DNA of 29,226 nt, taken from positions 117,214-146,439 of the forward strand of contig FR884033.1 in assembly GCA_000435495.1 (NCBI GenBank). Reading direction: 5' to 3'. Source of the stretch: Firmicutes bacterium CAG:552. GTDB taxonomy: Bacteria; Bacillota; Clostridia; Christensenellales; Pumilibacteraceae. The first letter of the stretch is position 1; every line of letters begins with the position of its first letter. A program made the translations under genes and the position numbers. The notes beneath the pieces were generated by a model. It was not told the origin of the DNA and made no database searches. It saw nothing but the letters and a program-made list of their open reading frames with translations. Shown piece after piece: positions 8,135-15,700 of the stretch.

Positions 8135-9049
8135 TCACCTTGTCAAAATTTCGGTTAGCGATCTCGCATATAAAGCTATAGCTTCTTCCTTCGAAGCGTC
8201 GGAGGAACGGTTCAGCTCTAAGCCTTTAAGTCCGACGGCAAAATCTTCGAACGCTTCCGTCGAAACGCACTTTAACAAACCTATATGCAATCCTAATCTG
8301 ACGTAACCGACATGTTCGAAAAATTCGTTTTCGGAAAGGATAGCACAATTTGTCAAAGTTCCGTATGCACGCAGAATTTTATCTTTTATTGCAGGAGCCT
8401 CGGACTCGATAAGTTTTTGCAGCATCTGTTTTTCTGCAGCTTCCAAGTACGTAGCGGCATTTAAAACGCTTTCGCAAATTTCGCTCTCGGTAACGCCTAA
8501 AGTTCGTTTGTTCGACAAGTAAACGGTAAAGTCTTCCGTCTCCGTCGCTTCCATCAAAACTCCTTCCGCCATGAGCGAACGCATATATCTACCTATTGTC
8601 TTACTTATGAGCAATGCCGGAGTAAACAATTTAAGCTTTACTCTCATACCCGTACCCACGTCGGAAAGCGACAAGGTTTCGAATCCGAAAGTAGGATGAA
8701 AAGCATACTTTACGCACTCAGCTATCCTATCATCCAAGTTTTTCACTACTGCGTAAGCCTCTTTCAGATTATTTTCCCTAATTGAAGAACAAATAATAAA
8801 GTGATCGGAGCCGCCTACGGTCACGCAATATCTCGATCCGTCGTAAATAAGCCGAGCGGAAGAGGAAGTGGGTTCGGGTATAAGTCCCTTAGCGGAAAGC
8901 GCCTTGCTTAGAGGTCCGACGCCGTCTGTAACCTGCGCATTTAAAACGCTCCCGATTTTGTTCGCCACAGACGATGCGTCTATTCTCTTAAACGGCAAAC
9001 AAGCATTACGCCTGAGCGTCACCGAAGATGATAAAATCGTTTCGCTCAT
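8135..9049 (-). CDS. mcsB: McsB-like protein, degenerate protein-arginine kinase (probable pseudokinase)
   Basis: By position and partial sequence this is McsB, the kinase that phosphorylates arginines to mark proteins for ClpCP. At 304 residues it is shorter than the usual ~350. Family landmarks remain: GTGMR (132-136), SNKRTLG (179-185) matching SNQ.TLG, and RLGLHIGLL (251-259) matching the C-terminal RLGVDLG. The active site does not: the SSRIRLARN nucleotide motif reads SSSVTLRRN (7-15), NEEDH reads GGSDH (79-83), the CPTN motif with the essential Cys reads LSDV (128-131), and the RG..GEG loop is lost. Catalysis is therefore unlikely; a scaffold or adaptor role is inferred. It overlaps mcsA by ATGA and has a GGAGAG site. 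Confidence 0.85.
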   Translation of the reverse strand: MSETILSSSVTLRRNACLPFKRIDASSVANKIGSVLNAQVTDGVGPLSKALSAKGLIPEPTSSSARLIYDGSRYCVTVGGSDHFIICSSIRENNLKEAYAVVKNLDDRIAECVKYAFHPTFGFETLSLSDVGTGMRVKLKLFTPALLISKTIGRYMRSLMAEGVLMEATETEDFTVYLSNKRTLGVTESEICESVLNAATYLEAAEKQMLQKLIESEAPAIKDKILRAYGTLTNCAILSENEFFEHVGYVRLGLHIGLLKCVSTEAFEDFAVGLKGLELNRSSDASKEEAIALYARSLTEILTR

Positions 9050-9498
9050 TTGTTCTCTCCTTTAAGACTTTTAATTTTTTCGCTTAAGACCATAGCTTCT
9101 TCGTAATTTTCACTCTTAACCGCTTCTTTTAAACGCTGCTCGAGATCGTTTAATTTTACAGCAGACTCACCCGGCTTGGCTCCGACATGCGCTACCGAAG
9201 ATTGCAGGTTGCGAATAATCGGCTTAAGTTTGTCTGCGAACTGATCATAACAATTGGGACATCCGACTTCTCCGTTGTCTGCTATTTCGGCTAACGTCTT
9301 GCCGCAGACCGAACACTTTTCCATTCCGTAGCGATCTGCCGCAAACCCCAACAAATCGCTTTCGCCAAGTGACGCAAACATCTCTATCTGCGCCTGCTTA
9401 AAGCAGTTCGGACAAAGATATATACGAGTCTTTACACCGTTTATTGTTTGCTCCATATAGCCGGTAGCTTCTCTCATTCTGCATTTTTGACAAATCAT
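9046..9498 (-). CDS. mcsA: McsA, zinc-binding activator of McsB
   Basis: McsA binds zinc and activates or stabilises McsB and modulates CtsR. This 150-residue protein has two four-cysteine zinc sites, all intact: C3/C6/C29/C32 and C62/C65/C80/C83. The C-terminal ~40 residues form a UVR motif (LEQRLKEAVKSENYEEAM), shared with UvrB and the ClpC linker. A GGAG site precedes the ATG at 9498, which overlaps the ctsR stop as ATGA, and the gene overlaps mcsB the same way. The preservation of McsA contrasts with its partner McsB, whose active site is decayed. Confidence 0.95.
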   Translation of the reverse strand: MICQKCRMREATGYMEQTINGVKTRIYLCPNCFKQAQIEMFASLGESDLLGFAADRYGMEKCSVCGKTLAEIADNGEVGCPNCYDQFADKLKPIIRNLQSSVAHVGAKPGESAVKLNDLEQRLKEAVKSENYEEAMVLSEKIKSLKGENK

Positions 9499-9959
9499 TT
9501 TACACTCTCCTTTAAGCTCAGAATGGCTGCAACGTTCTTTAAAATCGACGCTCGCAACGTATCTTTATTTGCTGTAGGCGCCAACAATGCTCTGTCCGAA
9601 AGCACGCACTTTATAATATCGGCTTCTCGGTCGGCAATATGCCCCTCTTCCGCAAGTCTGTCTACTATAAGCTCCGCTCTATGCGCATCTAACCCTTTTA
9701 CTACGTCCAAGTTGGCTATTTCGATTAACGAAGCGGCTCTGTCCGAAATACGAATTACCGTAACGTAACCGCCGCCGCCTCTGCGAGACTGAATTACGTA
9801 TCCTCTGTCCAAAGTAAATCTTGTTGCCAAAACATAATTGATTTGGCTCGGAGCACACGAAAAATAATCGGCAAGTTCGTTACGATTGATAACGATACTT
9901 CGATCTCCGCCAATGGCGTCTATAAGAAATTTTTCTATAACGTCGCTTATGTTTGCCAT
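9495..9959 (-). CDS. ctsR: CtsR, class III heat-shock repressor
   Basis: A 154-residue repressor of clp genes, first gene of the operon and probably autoregulated. The N-terminal winged helix (~1-72) holds the DNA-recognition region ELADYFSCAPSQINYVLATRF, and the wing has the glycine-rich loop SRRGGGGYV that acts as the heat sensor in Bacillus CtsR. The C-terminal half is helical and mediates dimerisation. GGGAG lies 8 nt before the ATG. A matching operator lies 20 nt upstream of the start, directly after the promoter. Confidence 0.96.
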   Translation of the reverse strand: MANISDVIEKFLIDAIGGDRSIVINRNELADYFSCAPSQINYVLATRFTLDRGYVIQSRRGGGGYVTVIRISDRAASLIEIANLDVVKGLDAHRAELIVDRLAEEGHIADREADIIKCVLSDRALLAPTANKDTLRASILKNVAAILSLKESVK

Positions 9960-9978
9960 CGAAATCGCTCCCGTAAAG

Positions 9979-9995
9979 TTTGACTTACTTTGACC
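9979..9995 (-). promoter_or_regulatory. CtsR operator
   Basis: On the minus strand the site reads GGTCAAA, a 3-nt spacer, then AGTCAAA, which matches the CtsR heptad direct repeat. It covers the presumed transcription start, between the -10 box and the ctsR ATG, so bound CtsR would block the whole ctsR-mcsA-mcsB-clpC operon. Confidence 0.93.
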
Positions 9996-10004
9996 TTCGA
10001 TAAT

Positions 10005-10032
10005 AGTATATCACTTTTTTTATATTTGTCAA
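10005..10032 (-). promoter_or_regulatory. sigma-A promoter of the ctsR operon
   Basis: Minus-strand TTGACA (10032-10027) and TATACT (10010-10005) with a 16-nt spacer, a near-consensus vegetative promoter. It lies immediately upstream of the CtsR operator. Confidence 0.88.
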
Positions 10033-10066
10033 TTGGTTTTTAAAAAATTTCAAAACTTTTTTCTGC

Positions 10067-10117
10067 AAAAAAATACTGCCGCCGGTTTGATATAAGTCGT
10101 GGAACCCGTAGCGGCAG
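10067..10117 (-). terminator. Rho-independent terminator after trkH
   Basis: On the minus strand CTGCCGC pairs with GCGGCAG around a long loop that itself can form partial CGGGTT/AAACCG pairing. TA plus seven T residues follows. It lies ~40 nt beyond the trkH stop and insulates the ctsR promoter. Confidence 0.75.
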
Positions 10118-10154
10118 CTCTGCTTTACATATTAAATAAGAAACCAAGTAACTT

Positions 10155-11612
10155 TCATCTTTTTGCCCAGGTAGACGGAGCAAGCGTTAGCAATAACGGA
10201 TATATTTCCAGTCTGCCGAGAAGCATTGCGAGAGTAAGTAAAACCTTACTTAACCCGGAATAGTTTGCAAACGTACCGTAACCGACTACATTATCGAAAA
10301 TAGGTCCGACGTTATTAAAACAGGACGCTACCGCAGCAAAATTAGCTTCGAAACTAAAATCGGTAAAAAATTGCTCTATAAAAGTTACGAGCAGAAGAAT
10401 TGCAAAAAACGCTACGAAATAAAGAGCAAAGTAGCTGTGCGTTTGAGTTACCGTTTTCTCGTCGAGTCTCTTTCCTTCCAACTTTTCTATGGTAGCCTTG
10501 TGCGGGTGGACCGCTTTTTTTAATTCGCTGCCTATCTTACCGAAAACGATCATCAGACGAGATACTTTTAAGCCGCCGGCGGTAGAACCTGCGCAGCCGC
10601 CTATAAACATCAATACTATCAGCACAGTCTTTGACATAGTCGGCCACTGTGAAGTGTCCGCAATCGCAAAGCCCGTCGTGGAAATATATGACGTCGTTTG
10701 GAAAAATGCATTTTTAATCGCTGTGTATAAGTTACCTACCTGCGAATATATATTTGATGCAATGAGCGCTGTAGAAACTAAAATTATTATGAGAAAGCAC
10801 CTAAGCTCACTGCTTTTTACAGCCTGAGAAAACTTTTTTATTATAATCAGATAGTAAACGTTAAAATTTACGCCGAAAAGTAGCATAAATACGGCGATAA
10901 CCCACTGAGAATAGTCGTTATAGGTCGCAATACTACTCGTCTTTACACCGAATCCACCCGTTCCTGCCGTCGAAATAGCGTGTACTATGCTGTCAAATAA
11001 AGGCATACCGCCGCAAAGCAACATAACCGTCATCACAAGCGTCATACCTGCGTAAATCATATATAATATTTTCGCCGTATCTCTGGCTTTCGGTACAAAC
11101 TTATCGACAATCGGTCCGGGCATTTCGGCTCTGAGAATATTCATCGACCGTCCGGGAGATCGAGAAACCACGGCGATAACAAATACTATTACCCCCATGC
11201 CGCCTACAAAATGCGCAAGCGCACGCCACAACAAGGACGCATGCGTAAGATCTTCAGTCACGACTACGACCGTCGCTCCTGTGGTCGTAAAACCGCTCAC
11301 GGATTCGAACAAAGCGTCTACTACATTAGGTATGTCGCCGCTTACCACAAACGGGATTGCTCCGATTACCGAAACGGCAATCCACGCCAATGCAACAGCT
11401 ACGAGTCCCTCTTTTGCGTAAATAATAGAATCTTTGGGCTTGAGAAACGACAACGCAAAACCAATTGCCGCCGACAGCACAGCTACCGAAACATAGGAAA
11501 CTGCAGCTCGGTACTCCGCATAAATAAGCGCAGTAGCGGCTGGCAATACCATTAACGCTGCGACAAGCAACAAAACCTTTCCTATTATATTAAATACAGC
11601 CTTATAATTCAT
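10155..11612 (-). CDS. trkH: TrkH/KtrB-type potassium uptake channel subunit
   Basis: Membrane subunit of a potassium uptake system; it conducts K+ inward under control of the cytosolic RCK protein encoded just upstream. The ~485-residue protein has four selectivity-filter-like loops in order (SGFTTTGAT, STAGTGGFG, TTSYISTTGF, and CFNNVGP), each flanked by hydrophobic helices as in the TrkH/KtrB fold. The frame is open to 11633 with a TTG start, but the ATG at 11612 one base after the trkA stop gives the family-typical start MNYKAVFNIIGKV. No clear ribosome binding site is seen, suggesting reinitiation after trkA. A terminator follows at 10067-10117. Confidence 0.93.
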   Translation of the reverse strand: MNYKAVFNIIGKVLLLVAALMVLPAATALIYAEYRAAVSYVSVAVLSAAIGFALSFLKPKDSIIYAKEGLVAVALAWIAVSVIGAIPFVVSGDIPNVVDALFESVSGFTTTGATVVVVTEDLTHASLLWRALAHFVGGMGVIVFVIAVVSRSPGRSMNILRAEMPGPIVDKFVPKARDTAKILYMIYAGMTLVMTVMLLCGGMPLFDSIVHAISTAGTGGFGVKTSSIATYNDYSQWVIAVFMLLFGVNFNVYYLIIIKKFSQAVKSSELRCFLIIILVSTALIASNIYSQVGNLYTAIKNAFFQTTSYISTTGFAIADTSQWPTMSKTVLIVLMFIGGCAGSTAGGLKVSRLMIVFGKIGSELKKAVHPHKATIEKLEGKRLDEKTVTQTHSYFALYFVAFFAILLLVTFIEQFFTDFSFEANFAAVASCFNNVGPIFDNVVGYGTFANYSGLSKVLLTLAMLLGRLEIYPLLLTLAPSTWAKR

Positions 11613-11613
11613 A

Positions 11614-12972
11614 TTATCTAAGTATATCGCCAAGCGAGGTCAATCTTTTTCCCGTTGCAACGACAATAACTCTGTCGCCTTCGCTGATTACGTCGTCACC
11701 GCACGGAATGATGTTTTTGCCTTCTCGTATTATGCCGCCGATAAGAACGTCATTTTTTAATTTAAGATTTTTAAGGGGAATACCTGCGCCGTCAAAATCT
11801 TTTACGCAAAATTCTACGGCTTCGGCGCCGCCTCCTGCCAAACTATACAAAGCGTTTATTTCGCCCTCGGTAGCGTTCTCGAGCGAGCGTGCGTACTTTA
11901 TAATATAATCTGCAGTTATATCCTTGGGCGAAACGATGCAATCCAAACCCAACCCGGATGCCGTGTCCGACATTTCTTCGTTATTAACCTTTGCAACAAC
12001 CTTTTTAACTCCGTGATTGCTTGCGTAAAACGAAATCAGTATATTATCTTCATCTCTGCCCGTCAATGACACAAATGCGTCGGAATCGGTTATTCCTTCC
12101 TCCAAAAGCAAATCGCCGTTCATTCCGTTGCCGCAAATGACAGAGACTGAAGGAAATTCTTCACACATGCTAAAACATCTCTCTTTGTCAACGTCAATAA
12201 CCTTACACGATATTTTAGCCGCAGTCAGTTTTTCGCACAAATAATGACAAATCTTGCTTGCGCCTAAAATCATTACTTGTTTTACGGTACGAGTTTCGGT
12301 AGTAAGTCCGCGCAAAGCTCCGTCCATATTTCTTTCAGCGGCTATTACGGCAACCTTATCTCCGCTTGCAAGCGTAAATCTGCCATCCGGAATGTAGATA
12401 TTGCCGCCTCTATTGACTATCGACACGAGGAATTTTTCCTTGGACTTGCTTTTTACGTCTTTTAGCGCTACTCCGCAGAGTAATGAATTCTGTTTTACTA
12501 CGGCTTCTGAAATTTCGAACTTACTGCCGGGAAAAACTTCCGCTTTTACTGCGGAAGGAAGCTTTAACACATTATATATGGCAGATGCGGTAAGACGTTC
12601 GGGATTTATCGTCATTGACAAGCCGAACTGCTCTCTCAAAAATCTCAGACCTTTTCCGTCGGAATTTCCTATATCCCGTATTCTTGCGACAGTGTGCTTT
12701 GCACCCAACTTTTTGGCAACAAAACAACTAAGCATGTTAGACTCATCCGACGTTGTTACCGCTATAAAAATATCGGCAGTCTCTGCGCCTATTTCTACAA
12801 GACTGTCGTACTCTGCGCCGTTAGCGCAGATACATTTGACGTCATATTCCGTAGCAATCTTCTCGATTACGTCTCTGTCTTTATCCACGGCTATCACTTC
12901 GTGGCGCTCTTTTATAAGGCTTCCTATTATCGTTTTACCTATTTTTCCGCATCCAACTACTATAATTCTCAT
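11614..12972 (-). CDS. trkA: TrkA, cytosolic NAD-binding regulator of potassium uptake
   Basis: A 452-residue protein with two tandem RCK units. The first Rossmann fold shows GCGKIG (8-13) and the acidic strand end DKD that binds NAD ribose. The second begins near residue 231 with a weakened GASKIC loop. Each is followed by a TrkA_C-like domain. This duplicated form is that of the TrkA partner of TrkH rather than the single-unit KtrA. GGAG lies 6 nt before the ATG. A consensus promoter stands at 13081-13109, giving a ~100-nt leader in which I see no known riboswitch. trkH follows one base after its stop. Confidence 0.95.
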   Translation of the reverse strand: MRIIVVGCGKIGKTIIGSLIKERHEVIAVDKDRDVIEKIATEYDVKCICANGAEYDSLVEIGAETADIFIAVTTSDESNMLSCFVAKKLGAKHTVARIRDIGNSDGKGLRFLREQFGLSMTINPERLTASAIYNVLKLPSAVKAEVFPGSKFEISEAVVKQNSLLCGVALKDVKSKSKEKFLVSIVNRGGNIYIPDGRFTLASGDKVAVIAAERNMDGALRGLTTETRTVKQVMILGASKICHYLCEKLTAAKISCKVIDVDKERCFSMCEEFPSVSVICGNGMNGDLLLEEGITDSDAFVSLTGRDEDNILISFYASNHGVKKVVAKVNNEEMSDTASGLGLDCIVSPKDITADYIIKYARSLENATEGEINALYSLAGGGAEAVEFCVKDFDGAGIPLKNLKLKNDVLIGGIIREGKNIIPCGDDVISEGDRVIVVATGKRLTSLGDILR

Positions 12973-13080
12973 AATCTTCTCCGCAACGCCGTGACTGAAG
13001 ACATATCGTATTATCTCGATGAATGTCCATACGTAGATAGTACCCGTCCAAAGCCACCATTATTACAAAAATACCATCTT

Positions 13081-13109
13081 ATTATACTACATCGATAAGA
13101 GATAGTCAA
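13081..13109 (-). promoter_or_regulatory. sigma-A promoter of trkA-trkH
   Basis: Minus-strand TTGACT (13109-13104), 17-nt spacer, TATAAT (13086-13081). It starts right after the rnpB terminator and about 110 nt before the trkA ATG. Confidence 0.88.
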
Positions 13110-13116
13110 CCGCTGA

Positions 13117-13152
13117 AATAAAAAATGCTCTCGCCGAAAAACGAAAGCATTT
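13117..13152 (-). terminator. Rho-independent terminator of rnpB
   Basis: Minus-strand AAATGCT-T-TCG pairs with CGA-G-AGCATTT (one internal mismatch) and is followed by TTTATTT. It lies 12 nt beyond the mature 3' end of the RNase P RNA. Confidence 0.8.
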
Positions 13153-13164
13153 AAGCGCAAAATC

Positions 13165-13490
13165 CCGAGAATAAGCTGTAAGCCGAGTTCTGTATTTGAC
13201 GATCATCTATCTAGGCGAATCGTTGCCGATACGCTCGAGCGACACTGAAGGGAGGGCGAACAACCTTATATTCCCTTACCGTCTTGCACCGAATGGGGTT
13301 TACAGAGCGCGCCTCGTTGCCGCTGCGCCGGTGAGCTCTTACCTCGCCTTTCCACCCTTACCGCATAAAAGCAGCGGTTTATTTCTGTTGCACTTTCCTT
13401 GAAGTCGCCTTCACCGGTAGTTAGCCGGCATTCTGTTCTGCGGTGCTCGGACTTTCCTCGTGAAATCACGCGATCGTCTGCTTATCTCGG
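13165..13490 (-). ncRNA. rnpB: RNase P RNA (type A-like)
   Basis: Catalytic RNA that trims tRNA 5' leaders. On the minus strand the hallmark GAGGAAAGTCCGAGC lies at 13459-13445. AAAGTGCAACAGAAA, GGTAAGAGCTCACCGG and the 3' ACAGAACTCGGCTTAC (13193-13178) all fit the conserved core (P4, J and 3' segments). The ends pair as P1: CCGAGATAAGC at the 5' end with GCTTATTCTCGG at the 3' end, differing by one bulged base, which defines a ~326-nt RNA. The P6-containing layout resembles type A, as expected in Clostridia rather than Bacillus. Its own promoter and terminator flank it. Exact ends are inferred from P1. Confidence 0.95.
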
Positions 13491-13497
13491 TAAGTTA

Positions 13498-13526
13498 ATT
13501 ATATCACCGCAAAAAAAATAAATCAA
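13498..13526 (-). promoter_or_regulatory. sigma-A promoter of rnpB
   Basis: Minus-strand TTGATT (13526-13521), 17-nt spacer, TATAAT (13503-13498). The predicted start falls at ~13491, next to the P1 5' end. Confidence 0.85.
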
Positions 13527-13554
13527 GCGTTTACTCACACAAAAAGTCATTGCG

Positions 13555-14238
13555 TCAATTCGCAAATTCTTTTCGCAACTTACTTAACGCTCTTTTTTCT
13601 ATTCTGGACACATACGAACGGGAAATTCTCAGTTTTTCGGCTATTTCCGACTGAGTAAGCCTATCCACGCCGATTCCGTATCTATAGCAAATTATCGTCT
13701 TTTCTCTTCGAGTCAACGTTTTGTCCATCAGAGCTATTATCTGTCCGTACAATACTTCCGATTCCACTTTTTGTGTGACGGTTTCGCCTGAGCACGGCAA
13801 TATGTCCATAAGCGTAATCTCGTTGCCGTCTTTATCCGTGCCTACCGACTCACTCAGACTTACTGCGGCTTTGTGCTTTTTGTTGGCACGTATGTACATA
13901 AGAATTTCGTTATCGATACACTTTGCGCAATACGTCGCAAGCTGGCTCCCTTTCCCGTACTCGAAAGTCTCTATGCCTTTTATTAGTCCGATGCTTCCGA
14001 CCGAAATAAGGTCGTCCGCTTCTCCTGCCGAATGGTACTTTTTAACGACGTGAGCGACCAAACGCAAATTATGGCGAATCAATTTTTCTCTTGCAGCCAA
14101 ATCCCCTTCCTTTACCAGTTCGACGCACCGTTTTTCCTCGGACGCCGAAAGCGGTTGCGGAAAAGAGTTTTTGCCTGCGACAAACGACGTAAAGCAAAAT
14201 ATTTTACTTAAAAATGCAAGAAATGTTTCTACTACCAT
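13555..14238 (-). CDS. sigK: pro-sigma-K, late mother-cell sporulation sigma factor
   Basis: A 227-residue sigma-70 family protein. The first ~20 residues are hydrophobic, then comes NSFPQPLSASEEK, closely matching the pro-sequence and mature start of B. subtilis pro-sigma-K. Region 2 (DDLISVGSIGLIKGIETF, LATYCAKCIDNEIL) binds core polymerase and the -10 element; region 4 near the C-terminus carries the HTH LTQSEIAEKLRISRSYVSRIE. The coding sequence is continuous, with no skin-type insertion. The protein drives spore coat and mother-cell genes after cleavage by a membrane protease. No strong ribosome binding site is seen before the ATG at 14238. I found no convincing sigma-E/K promoter in the 130 nt upstream. 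Confidence 0.9.
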   Translation of the reverse strand: MVVETFLAFLSKIFCFTSFVAGKNSFPQPLSASEEKRCVELVKEGDLAAREKLIRHNLRLVAHVVKKYHSAGEADDLISVGSIGLIKGIETFEYGKGSQLATYCAKCIDNEILMYIRANKKHKAAVSLSESVGTDKDGNEITLMDILPCSGETVTQKVESEVLYGQIIALMDKTLTRREKTIICYRYGIGVDRLTQSEIAEKLRISRSYVSRIEKRALSKLRKEFAN

Positions 14239-14271
14239 AGCCGTACATCTTATGCTTTATTTCGACCTAAT

Positions 14272-14318
14272 ATTACAAAAAATCGACGTTTCTCTTGGAA
14301 ACGACGACTTTTTGTAAT
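14272..14318. terminator. long symmetric hairpin, probable bidirectional terminator
   Basis: Two 21-nt arms (starting ATTACAAAAA) pair around a 5-nt loop with only two non-Watson-Crick positions; on the minus strand one of them is a G-U pair. The arm ends supply A and T tracts on both strands. It lies ~50 nt after the AspT-like gene stop and just before sigK, so it should end the kor-suc transcription unit. Confidence 0.75.
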
Positions 14319-14368
14319 GATTGTAAATCGTTACGTTATGGTAACAAATTTTTTTCTTTAGCGTTCTT

Positions 14369-15700
14369 TTACAACAAATTCATTATTTGCGGAACAAAAA
14401 CAAGCAATATAAGCGCAATCGGGTAGGTTGCTGCATATGCGGAAGCTACGTCCTCGCTCTCGGCTACGGATATAAGCGAACCGAGCGCCGGAGTCGACGT
14501 CATACCTCCGGTTATGGAACCGAGATTGTTAAGCAAGCAAAGCTTAAAACCGTACTTTGCAACAAAGAATCCGACAATCATGGGCGCTAACGTCATAATT
14601 ACGCCGTAGAGGAATACTATCGGCATATCGGAAACCAACTCTAAGAACTTAAGTCCGCCTTCGAATCCGGAGCCGGTAAGGAACATTACCAAACCCAATT
14701 CCCTAAAAACCTTAAGCGTGCTGTCGGGAACTCTGAGCGAAACCCTTCCTATCTTGCCGAAGTGACCGAATAACAAGCCTACAAGCAAAAATCCACCGGT
14801 AGCCGTAAGATTAAACACTATGCTTTCCGAAAACTTAAAGCTGATTGAGCCTATGATATTGCCGAGAATAACCGTCAACGCAAATATACAAATTCCGAAT
14901 TTATCTATCTCGAACAATTTCTTCGCAGGCTGAGCAACCTCAGATACCTCATCGATGTCTCCGCCCTTGGGCGCACCCTGCAAAGCCATTAGTTCTCTTT
15001 CTTTCGACATATCGGCTCTCAACATCTTGGGAACAAGCTGAACAAACAATACAACGCCTATTACTCCGAACGGGTACGCAGCGCCGTTTGCAGCCGCTAC
15101 CATGGCTTGCTGCTCCGAAAATACGTTTTGCGCAGCCGAAAATCCCGGCGTCGAAGTAAGCGAACCCATCAAAAGTCCGGTGATAATTGCGGGGTCGGCA
15201 TTGCCTATAATCGTAATGAGTACTGCAGTTACCGTTCCGGTGCATATTATTACCGCACCCAATGCTATGTATGCAACCGCTTTACTCTTAAAATTACGAA
15301 AAAATTTAGGTCCTGCTATCAAACCTACTGCAGTAACGAACAAAGCCAAGCCCATCGATTTTACGAGCGAAAACTTTGCGGAAACCGAAGTAGCTGCTCC
15401 AATGCCCGAAAACCAGGACATTTTTAACAAAGCGTCTCCGTTTGCTTTAGTTCCGAACCTTGCAAGCAACGCCTCATTGATACTTCCTTGAAGGTAAGTT
15501 GCCGCTATACCGACTGCAATAGCCATGATAAACACGCCGGCAGAACCGAGCGAAACGCCCTTAATCTTTATACGACCAAGCAAATATCCCAATAAAAGTA
15601 TAAGGAAAACACCGAAAATGTCGCTTACCATTACTTTGCATAATTGAAACCACATCTCCTCAAAAAAGCTCAGCCCTTTTGTACATAACATCGGATTCAT
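14369..15700 (-). CDS. AspT/YidE/YbjL-type transporter, short form without RCK_C domains
   Basis: A 443-residue membrane protein with two related hydrophobic halves. Each carries the duplication-domain signature: LLLGYLLGRIKIKGVSLGSAG with GSLTSTPGFSAA in the first, and GGFLLVGLLFGHFG with GSITGGMTSTPALG in the second. This is the aspartate-alanine exchanger family, which includes the succinate exporter SucE of Corynebacterium. Members are usually ~550 residues with two central TrkA_C/RCK_C domains; here only a ~45-residue polar loop separates the halves. The ATG overlaps the sucD stop as TAATG, so it is co-translated with succinyl-CoA synthetase. Dicarboxylate (succinate) export is inferred from this context only. 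Confidence 0.85.
   Translation of the reverse strand: MNPMLCTKGLSFFEEMWFQLCKVMVSDIFGVFLILLLGYLLGRIKIKGVSLGSAGVFIMAIAVGIAATYLQGSINEALLARFGTKANGDALLKMSWFSGIGAATSVSAKFSLVKSMGLALFVTAVGLIAGPKFFRNFKSKAVAYIALGAVIICTGTVTAVLITIIGNADPAIITGLLMGSLTSTPGFSAAQNVFSEQQAMVAAANGAAYPFGVIGVVLFVQLVPKMLRADMSKERELMALQGAPKGGDIDEVSEVAQPAKKLFEIDKFGICIFALTVILGNIIGSISFKFSESIVFNLTATGGFLLVGLLFGHFGKIGRVSLRVPDSTLKVFRELGLVMFLTGSGFEGGLKFLELVSDMPIVFLYGVIMTLAPMIVGFFVAKYGFKLCLLNNLGSITGGMTSTPALGSLISVAESEDVASAYAATYPIALILLVFVPQIMNLL

Noticed and set aside
13266..13469. Short open frames on both strands inside 13196-13469
   Set aside because: They fall within the RNase P RNA, whose conserved motifs and P1 ends explain the sequence.
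14239..14271. Possible sigma-K-type -10 (CATAAGATG) upstream of sigK
   Set aside because: The sequence departs from the CATAnnnTA pattern and has no matching -35, so it is not listed as a promoter.
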